This document shows positions 57,040 through 64,000 of a stretch of DNA of 64,000 bases, piece after piece; position 1 is the stretch's first letter, and each line of letters begins with the position of its first letter. The stretch spans positions 219,878,652-219,942,651 of the forward strand of contig NC_084793.1 of the NCBI RefSeq assembly GCF_963169125.1. Direction: 5' to 3'. The notes beneath the pieces were generated by a model. The model saw only the letters and a list, made by a program, of their open reading frames with translations, made no database searches and was not told where the DNA came from. A program made the translations under genes and the position numbers. This DNA is from Humulus lupulus (lineage: Eukaryota; Streptophyta; Magnoliopsida; Rosales; Cannabaceae).

Positions 57040-58083
57040 TGTTATAGGTAGAAGCATCTGTTATCTGCTTGTCATATTCTAAACCGGATTCCTCTAAAGA
57101 AGAATCAAATTTCTCCATATGAGATATGGAAAGGAAAGAGGCCCAACCTAGGGTATCTCAAAGTGTGGGGGTGCCTTGCTTATTGCAAGAGCACGGAGCC
57201 TAAAAGGACAAAGTTATGTCCAAGGGCCATTAAATGTGTATTTGTAGGCTATTGCTCGAATAGTAAGGCCTATAGGCTATTAGACTTGGAGTCTAATGTG
57301 ATAATTGAATCAAGAGACCTTTATTTCTTTGAGAATTTGTTGTATAGTGACAATAAGTCACAAGAACCGATCTCATTAGAAGGAACTCAAGAGGAGTAAC
57401 CTTCAAGTAATTTAGAGCAACCGATATTGCCTAGAAGAAGCCAAAGACTTAAAGAGAATGGAACACAAAATAAAACCTCTCAAGTGGAAACTCTTTATAT
57501 AGTAGAGGGAAAACACAAGGGGGACACTTGGAAGTATCCAATGGTACTTCAAATGGAGGATGATCCTAAAAATTTCTAAGAATCTATGTCCTCAAGGGAC
57601 TCTATCTTTTGGAAAGTGGCAATAAATGATGAGATGGATTCAATTGTGTCTAACCACACTTAGGAGATTCTTGATCTACCACAAGGATCAAAGCTAATAG
57701 GTTGTAAGTGGGTATTTTGAAGAAAATGCAACATTAATAAGACCATTCAAACCTATAAGGCAAGATTGGTGGCCAAAGGGTTTAGACAAAATGATGGCAT
57801 AAATTATTTTGATACCTATGCACTAGTAGCAAGGACAACATCTATAAGATTTTTGTTTGCCTTATCATCAATACACAATCTATATGTTCATCAAATGGAT
57901 GTGAAAACGGCATTCATAAATGGTAACATCGATGAGGAGGTGTACATGGAACAACTGGAAGGGTTTGTTTTAAGGGAAAATGAACATAAGGTGTGTAATC
58001 TTGTTAAATCATTATATGGTTTAAAACAAGCACCAAAACAATGGAATGAGAAGTATGATGAAGCCATTATTTCTGATGGGTTT
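57040..58083 (+). pseudogene. Copia 2 integrase end and RT N-terminal part
   Basis: 57163-57399: MWGCLAYCKSTEPKRTKL, CVFVGYCSNSKAYRLLD (copia GY motif). 57460-57765 has LPRRSQRLKENGTQ and the RT start with three stops. 57766-58083: MVAKGFRQNDGINYFDTYA, HQMDVKTAFINGNIDEEVYM (first catalytic Asp present), SLYGLKQAPKQWNEKYDEAI. It is interrupted at 58084 by a solo LTR; the frame resumes at 60646. Confidence 0.88.
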
Positions 58084-60640
58084 TGTAATGCCCCAAATTT
58101 CCTAATAAGGTTGAGAACCTTGATTAGGAGGCCGGGAGGACCGTAATTGATTTATTATGTTATTAAGTGATCAGATACATGTTTATGTGAATTATATTAT
58201 TATATGATGATAAATGCATGCATATGGGTTTATTATAACTATAAGGGCATTTTGGTAATTTGGCCCGTTGAGGGCGTGATTGTGTATTTTCGTGCATATG
58301 GGTGAGTTATGAATGGTACCACATTATATGTGGATTTGTTCAAGCTTTTTGGCATGAGACGATCATGAAATGCAAGTGTTCGGTCTGGTCATAACAGGCT
58401 TAAGTTTGGGGCTCGGGGTGAGTCTTGGGGTGATTTTAATGGTTAGAACATTACTGGGAATTAAAGGGTAATGGGATATGATTTATTGCTATTTGAGAAT
58501 ATTGAGAATAGCAGGAATTGGAGGGTGTTAATTATGATTAACAAAATAGGTGCAAAAGGACGATTTTGCCCTTGGTGGTTGTTAAGGTTTTATTTTAGAC
58601 TTGAGGGCATTTAGGTCTTTTCACCTTTAAGGATTTATATCAGCCATTAAGGTTGTAGAAGCTTGTTAAAAACAGAGTGTTGCTTCCCTTCCCTCCCGAT
58701 AGTCATTTCTCCTCCATTTTTCTTTGAATTTTCAAGCTCTTTTTGAGGAATCAAGCCAAGGAACCAAGCTGTGATAAGCTAGGGTTATGCTCCACCATTG
58801 AAGAAGGTGTGTTGCTGAGATTGAGGTGAGTTTTTAGCCATTAGAACTCTTTTTGTTGCTCTGTTTTCCAAGTTGAGTTCCAGCTGATTTTTGAGTTGGA
58901 AAGTTGGGAATTGATTGGAGTTTTGGCTAGGGTTCTTGGGATTGTGGTGCCTAGGACATGTGGAGGTGGTATTTGGGTTAATTTGGGACTTAATTTGATG
59001 TTTGGAAGCTTTTGGTTTGGGTTAGAAATGGTGGAATCGAAGGAAGAATTTTCTGTGCAAATTATGGCTGGAGGTAGCGCTACAGCGCTACCTGAAGGGG
59101 GTGTTAGGGCGGTTTGGCTCTGTGAAGAGTGCTGGGGCCTTCTTCCGAACCCCGTTTTGAGTGTTTTTAAGGGTTTTTGTCTCGAGTTTTCAATCCTTAA
59201 GGCCCGAGATCGAATCTACTCACTGTGGGGGTACATTTCGGGGTCCCGAGAGTGGGGTTTAGATCAAGACCCTATTATTGTTGATTTTCATTAATGGAGG
59301 TTATATTGGTTATGACTAGGTGACTGGTAAAGGATTAAGGATCGATCGTTCTCAAGGGTCGTTCTTGTTCTAATTCTCGCTCGAACTAGAGGTAAGAAAA
59401 CTGCACCATGTGTATATGTGACATGCATGGTTATTCTTGATGCATGTTGGATGTCTAAATGTGATGCATGTAATGCACGAGAAACATGTGATTGAGGCAT
59501 GCTGTGAATATTTAATATGAGATTGTCCAGAGCTTAAGCCTCTGTGTTTATTCATGATCCTAATTGTGCTAGTAAGCATGCTGAATGCCCTGTATTCGGA
59601 TATTTGACATATGATATATGTTTGGTAGCATTGCTTACTTGTGTATGGCAGTGACTAGTCAGGGTCGACACTGGTCGCGTACTACGGACCTAAGATCCGA
59701 GAATGGCATAAGCGTCATGAATGCAGGGCCAACTAAAGATTAGATCTAATCGATATCAGCGTTGAATGACCTTAAGGCATTAATGCTGGACCGAAACTAA
59801 GGTCGATGAAACTTACAATAACTTGACTAGTCTAGGCTAGTTACTCAGAGCCAGGGCCAAAGGCCTAGGTGACGGCTTGTCACATGGCTAGGGAGCGGAA
59901 TCCCATGGTTCCTACTCTATGGTCATGCGATAGGTTATATTGGTGAATAATTCATCGAGCACCTATCTCGTTTAAGCTAGTGAAATGATCACTTATCTAT
60001 AAAGCCTTGGTGACCCTATCGTCACATGGCTATTGGGAACGGAACCCACCTCAGTGACTATTACAACTGTCACTCTTCTATTTGGGCTAAAAGCCCGGGA
60101 TGGTTATTATGATCATCGTTTGTTGTGTTATACTCAGCATTACGTGAACTCATTTGCTTGCTTGAATAGGGCTATCTCTGCTAGGCGTGTGCCTTATGTT
60201 TTGATGACATGTTATTACTGTTCATGAGCATATTAAGTTTTCTTGCTGGGCTTCGGCTCACGGGTGCTATGTGGTGCAGGTAAAGGCAAAAGAAAGCTGG
60301 ACCATCCTTGAGTTGGAGAGCTCAGGTGACGATGTGTACATATGCGGCTACTCGACCGCCACGGCCGAGGGTTGAAATAGGAACTAGGGTTAAACCATGT
60401 TTTGCCGCTTAGATCGGCCTTCTGAAAATATTTTCTTGTAATAGACTTTTAAATTATATTTTTGGGATCCCAATGTATACAATAAACGTTCTAATGAAAC
60501 GTTATATCTTAACCAAAAATTTTAACCCCTAAACCGCTAATCATACTTAGTTACACAATTTTGGCCAAATGACTCAATTAGCGAGTTTAGCACTGTTTAT
60601 AAGGCACACCGTAACGGTCCCTGGAGTTTAGGGCGTTACA
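58084..60640 (+). mobile_element. Solo LTR, 2557 bp, in the copia 2 RT
   Basis: Starts TGTAATGCCCC and ends TTTAGGGCGTTACA, with perfect TSD GGTTT (58079-58083, 60641-60645). Removing it with one TSD restores the RT frame. Same family as 14461-16807, 32903-45922 and 47364-49847 (TGCAGGTAAAG block at about 60266-60285). A GTAGCGCTACAGCGCTAC palindrome pair lies at 59075. TATA-like TTTATATCAG at about 58635. No internal domain. Confidence 0.95.
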
Positions 60641-60645
60641 GGTTT

Positions 60646-61743
60646 AGACACAATAATGTGAACAAGTGCTTATATTCTAAGACTTGTGATGACTATGTCA
60701 TCCTAGTGTGTCTATATGTTGATATTAAGTAATGACATGAAAGGCATAATAGAAATAAAGAGGATTCTATCTTTTGACCTCAAGATGAAGGACCTTGGAG
60801 AGGTTTATACCATACTAGGTTTCGAAGTTAGTAGAAATGTTGATGGGTATGCCTTAGGTCAAACTCATTATGTTGAGAAAATGCTTGACAAGTTTGGTCA
60901 TCTTAATATCAAAGAGGCAAACACACCCTACGATTCAAGTCTAAAGCTTGAAAGGAATGAAGGAAGAGAGGTGCCTTAACTAGAGTATGCAAGAGAAATT
61001 GGGAGTTTGATGTATGTCGAACATTGTTCTTGAGCGAATATTGCATTTGCGATTAGTAAACTAAGTAGGTTTACTAGCAATTCAAGTATCAAACATTAGA
61101 AGGTTGTGGAAAGTGTATTTGGATACCTCAAAAGGACCAAAGAGTTATGCCTCCAATATTCTAAGTTACTTAAGATACTTGAAGGATATTCCGATGCAAG
61201 TTGGATATCTGGTGCAGGAGTTAATCTCTCCAAAACCGGTTGGGTGTTCACCCTTTGTGGGGGTGTCGAACATGTATATCTCACTCAACCATGAAGTTTG
61301 AGTTTGTAGCTCTAGCGGCAACCGACAAAGAGGTCGAGTGGCTAAGAGATCTCATGATGGAGATACCAAAAACTACGGTTGATGTATCCACGATTTCGAT
61401 ACATTGTGATAGTCAAGCCACTTTGATTAGAGCTTACAGTAAGATATACAATGGGAATTCTAGACATATAAGTCTAAGACATGAATATGTAAGGGAATTG
61501 ATTGAAAAGAGTGTCATATCAATTTTGTATGTCAAATCTTGTGAGAACTTAGTGTATCTGTTTACCAAACCTTTTGGGAGAGATTTGGTGAGTTCTAAAA
61601 ATAGAAGGACGAGACTAAGAATCCTTAACAATAGATTTCCCAATGATGGCAACCCAACTCAAAACTTGTATACATTAAGTGTAGAGTTCAATGGGAAAAA
61701 ACAAGTCATTGATAAGGGAATAATTACAACATTAATGACTTAA
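60646..61743 (+). pseudogene. Copia 2 RT C part and RNase H
   Basis: At 60700-60730 the RT motif reads YVDI, lacking the second Asp of YVDD, and the frame shifts there. 60716-60979: LSNDMKGIIEIKRIL, MKDLGEVYTILGFEV, HYVEKMLDKFGHLN. RNase H follows: EGYSDASWISGAGVNLSKTG, then 61240-61743 with KFEFVALAATDKEVEWL, IHCDSQATLIRA and HEYVRELIEKSVISILYV. Acidic residues of RNase H are present but frames differ. Stops at 60977, 61033 and near 61291. Confidence 0.88.
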
Positions 61744-62196
61744 AAGTCCCATCTACGATGAGTTAATGTTGGTTGCTACTGTACATGAGGGTTAAGCCAT
61801 AGGCTTTTAATGAAATTTAGTTGAAGAGCAACAAGCATGTCCAAAGGTAGCAAAGATGTAGTAAGAATTTCACCTATGTGAACCTAGAGGTGGTGTCGCC
61901 TCTCAAGAGAGTAGTAGTTTTCTCTTCAAGTGGTTCATGAATGGATAAGCACAATGCCATAAAAGTGCTAAGCTCTAAAAGTGGAAAAAACATGAGTAAT
62001 CGGGTAATGGTGTGAGACATTATCGATTTTTATCACTCGGAATGTTGGGTTCAATCTTTTAAGAATACCTTAGCATTTTGGTAGAAGCTTTGTAGTGTTT
62101 TCACTAAGATAAGGTTCAAACCCAAGAGGTACATTATTTATACAATAATATCGTTTGGACTAGAGCATTGAGGATGTATTTAACCAAGTGGGGGAT
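61744..62196 (+). other. Copia 2 3' untranslated region and polypurine tract
   Basis: No ORF. It ends in AACCAAGTGGGGGAT (62182-62196), a canonical copia polypurine tract directly before the LTR start TGTTATGTG. Confidence 0.8.
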
Positions 62197-64000
62197 TGTT
62201 ATGTGTTGACAGCGGTTTTCGTCAACTTGAGAACATAAGAGCATGGATTCAATAATTGAGATATAACAAAATAAATAACACCATATCATATATTGGTTTG
62301 TCCCTAAAAAGATGACCTACATCCACTTAGTCACTTTTATTAATATTTAAGCTTGAAGAACCATAGTTTTCGGCGAACTTATGTTGTCGGTTGTTCTACA
62401 GTCCTCATTCACTTTAACATTACATAAGGATTGTTTGTACAAGAATGGAGTTTTTGCATTATGAATTGCCTCCCCTGTTTCTATCCCATCTCCTCTTATT
62501 TATAGTGTGGATTTTAGGGTTACATTTTAATTATGGGCCTAAACTATTGGGCTTGGCCCGTAAATAATACATTACAACACAAATATTGTTGTATTTTGAT
62601 AAATGACAACTTTGTACTCCTTTGCTAATTTTAATAGCATAGACAGTCTGCCTAGAATGAACAAGCCTAAACTTAAAAAGGGTTAACGATCGGGCATCTC
62701 TGTTAGCATTCCTCAGACAACTATAAATGAACAAGAGTAAGAGTCCTCCCGTTAGTGTGTGATGGCTTGCCTTGTGCGAACAGAGGTATATATACATAGC
62801 TAGGTGACCATACACCTCCTGCTAACATACTATAAGCTATGTTAAATGAATAGAAGTGAAAGAAATTTCTTTGGGTGAATAGAAGTAGAAGAACTTCTCT
62901 GTTAGTGCATGATGACTTCATATAGGCGAACTGGCACACTATACTTGTCTTTTAGCGCATAATGACTTCATATAAGAAAACAGGCACACTATACTTGTAT
63001 GTTAGCACATTACAAACTTTTAAGAGTGATTAAGAATAGAAAAGTGTCTTTAGACGACCAGACTCCTTTAGTTAGCGTATTAGGCTTACATTATGGGAAC
63101 AAGTCTGTTAGCGCATGCATGCTTATTTTGTGAGAACAGCAAGCGCGATTAGGACCTCTTGTTCTTGTTTTGTTCATTCTCAAGTATGTTTATGGATGAA
63201 CATATCCCTTCTTGTCGAACACAACAAACAACCTTGGCATTTTCTAAAACTATTGTATCAAATTCTATGTATGACTTGCTTCACTTATACTAATAAAATA
63301 TTTACATTTTTCTTCTAGCCATCTATATTCATTGGCCTATATGTGAATAGAACCTGGTAGTCTCTTTCTTCATCCCTGTTCGCATATAAAAAGGAACTAG
63401 TAGGCGAACAAGATTCGTGCGCCTATGTTCGTACGAAGGCACATCGGTGATCAGCTCTGTCCACCGCCTGCATGATATATTCATATACACAAACAAAGCT
63501 CCTCTGTGTATATGTTGTCTTGTATACTGTTAGGACCGATAGTCACCATATTCTATTTGTTCCTTTATTATGTACACAAAGTGACAAGAATATGAATATA
63601 ATGCCCTGCATATAAACAAACATATATTAATCCGTGCAATAACCTCACATAATTATGATACAATGAGTATAGGTACTCATTGGCGAGTAGAATATTTAAG
63701 TGGTAGGTGGCTTTCTTCTTTTACTTGTTCCCTCTAAGCAATAAAAGGTTAGGCTTTGCACGTCTCTTAATTAACACCAAATAAATGAACATGGGCAAAT
63801 AGGACGTGCTTTGCATGTAAAATTTTACTAACATACAACTTGGCTTTGGAAATTCCCAAGAGAAACTTCTCCCTCTTTGATTTTCCTATCGCAAGCGGCT
63901 ATTTTAGTGAACTTCCATAACTTCATATGGTTTCGAACGTACTTTTATACTCCTACTCGCTTGGTATAGGCTAGTCTGTGCGAATACGACCTCCTTTACA
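62197..64000 (+). repeat. Copia 2 3' LTR, incomplete at window end
   Basis: Starts TGTTATGTGTTGACAGCGG. No second copy exists in the window. It contains GTTAGCGCAT-type motifs at about 50-bp spacing (62703-63110). The end is not reached by 64000. Confidence 0.75.
62901..63010. repeat. 50-bp tandem repeat in the copia 2 LTR
   Basis: GTTAGTGCATGATGACTTCA (62901), TTTAGCGCATAATGACTTCA (62951) and GTTAGCACAT (63001) are exactly 50 bp apart. The first two share the tail GGCACACTATACTTGT. Confidence 0.88.

Larger units (their letters stand above)
56200..64000 (+). mobile_element. Second Ty1/copia element, 5'-truncated, 3' LTR runs off the window
   Basis: Domain order on the plus strand: gag-pre-integrase, integrase, RT, RNase H, then a polypurine tract and an LTR start at 62197. 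Gag, protease and 5' LTR are absent, lost at the 56165-56235 breakpoint. It differs clearly in sequence from the copia array at 33881-44540. A solo LTR at 58084-60640 splits its RT. Many stops are present. Confidence 0.88.

Overview
The window is about 64 kb of transposon-dense plant nuclear DNA. No host gene, tRNA gene or rRNA gene is recognisable. Plant origin is supported by a CACTA (En/Spm-type) DNA transposon with TNP2-, Transposase_24- and Ulp1-like coding remnants, by Ty1/copia and Ty3/gypsy LTR retrotransposons primed from initiator-Met tRNA, and by very long solo LTRs (1.8-4.3 kb). The style of the LTR families suggests a eudicot; Cannabaceae is a guess that sequence alone cannot confirm.

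The layout is a Russian-doll nest that can be read from target-site duplications (TSDs) and from host reading frames that resume across the insertion sites. Level 0 is a decayed copia integrase (2461-2587 and 54215-54581). Level 1 is a 3.57-kb solo LTR inside it (2588-54209, TSD CTTGG). Level 2 is a CACTA element of about 8.7 kb net inside that LTR (4942-52987, TSD CAT). Level 3 is five solo LTRs inside the CACTA: 6920-11193 (TCGGG), 11597-29207 (TTCCC), 29670-31571 (GAAAA), 32903-45922 (AAAAT) and 47364-49847 (CTTTC). Level 4 is a reverse copia solo LTR (12856-26210) and a copia tandem array (33881-44540, TAGAG). Level 5 is a complete but coding-dead gypsy element (13771-25271, CTTAT). Level 6 is a solo LTR inside one gypsy LTR (14461-16807, ACATA).

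Right of the nest (54582-64000) lie a truncated long LTR with a duplicated TATA promoter and a second decayed copia element (about 56200 to beyond 64000). That element's reverse transcriptase is split by another solo LTR (58084-60640, TSD GGTTT). The left edge (1-1499) is the end of another long LTR.

No element looks autonomous. The CACTA genes carry stops and insertions. The gypsy pol is frameshifted, with its protease Asp lost. The copia array has YVND in place of YVDD, and the second copia lacks one Asp of that motif.

The most unusual signals are RNA-structure-like elements in retrotransposon leaders. A core of about 50 nt with interchangeable closing stems is shared by the copia leader (38014-38081, + strand) and the gypsy leader (22753-22818, - strand). 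A pair of 47-nt hairpins in the copia leader has three consecutive compensatory base-pair changes. Other notable points are a copia LTR-pol-LTR-internal-LTR array, patchwork divergence between the gypsy LTRs, and LTR minisatellites that share a 32-bp period but not sequence.
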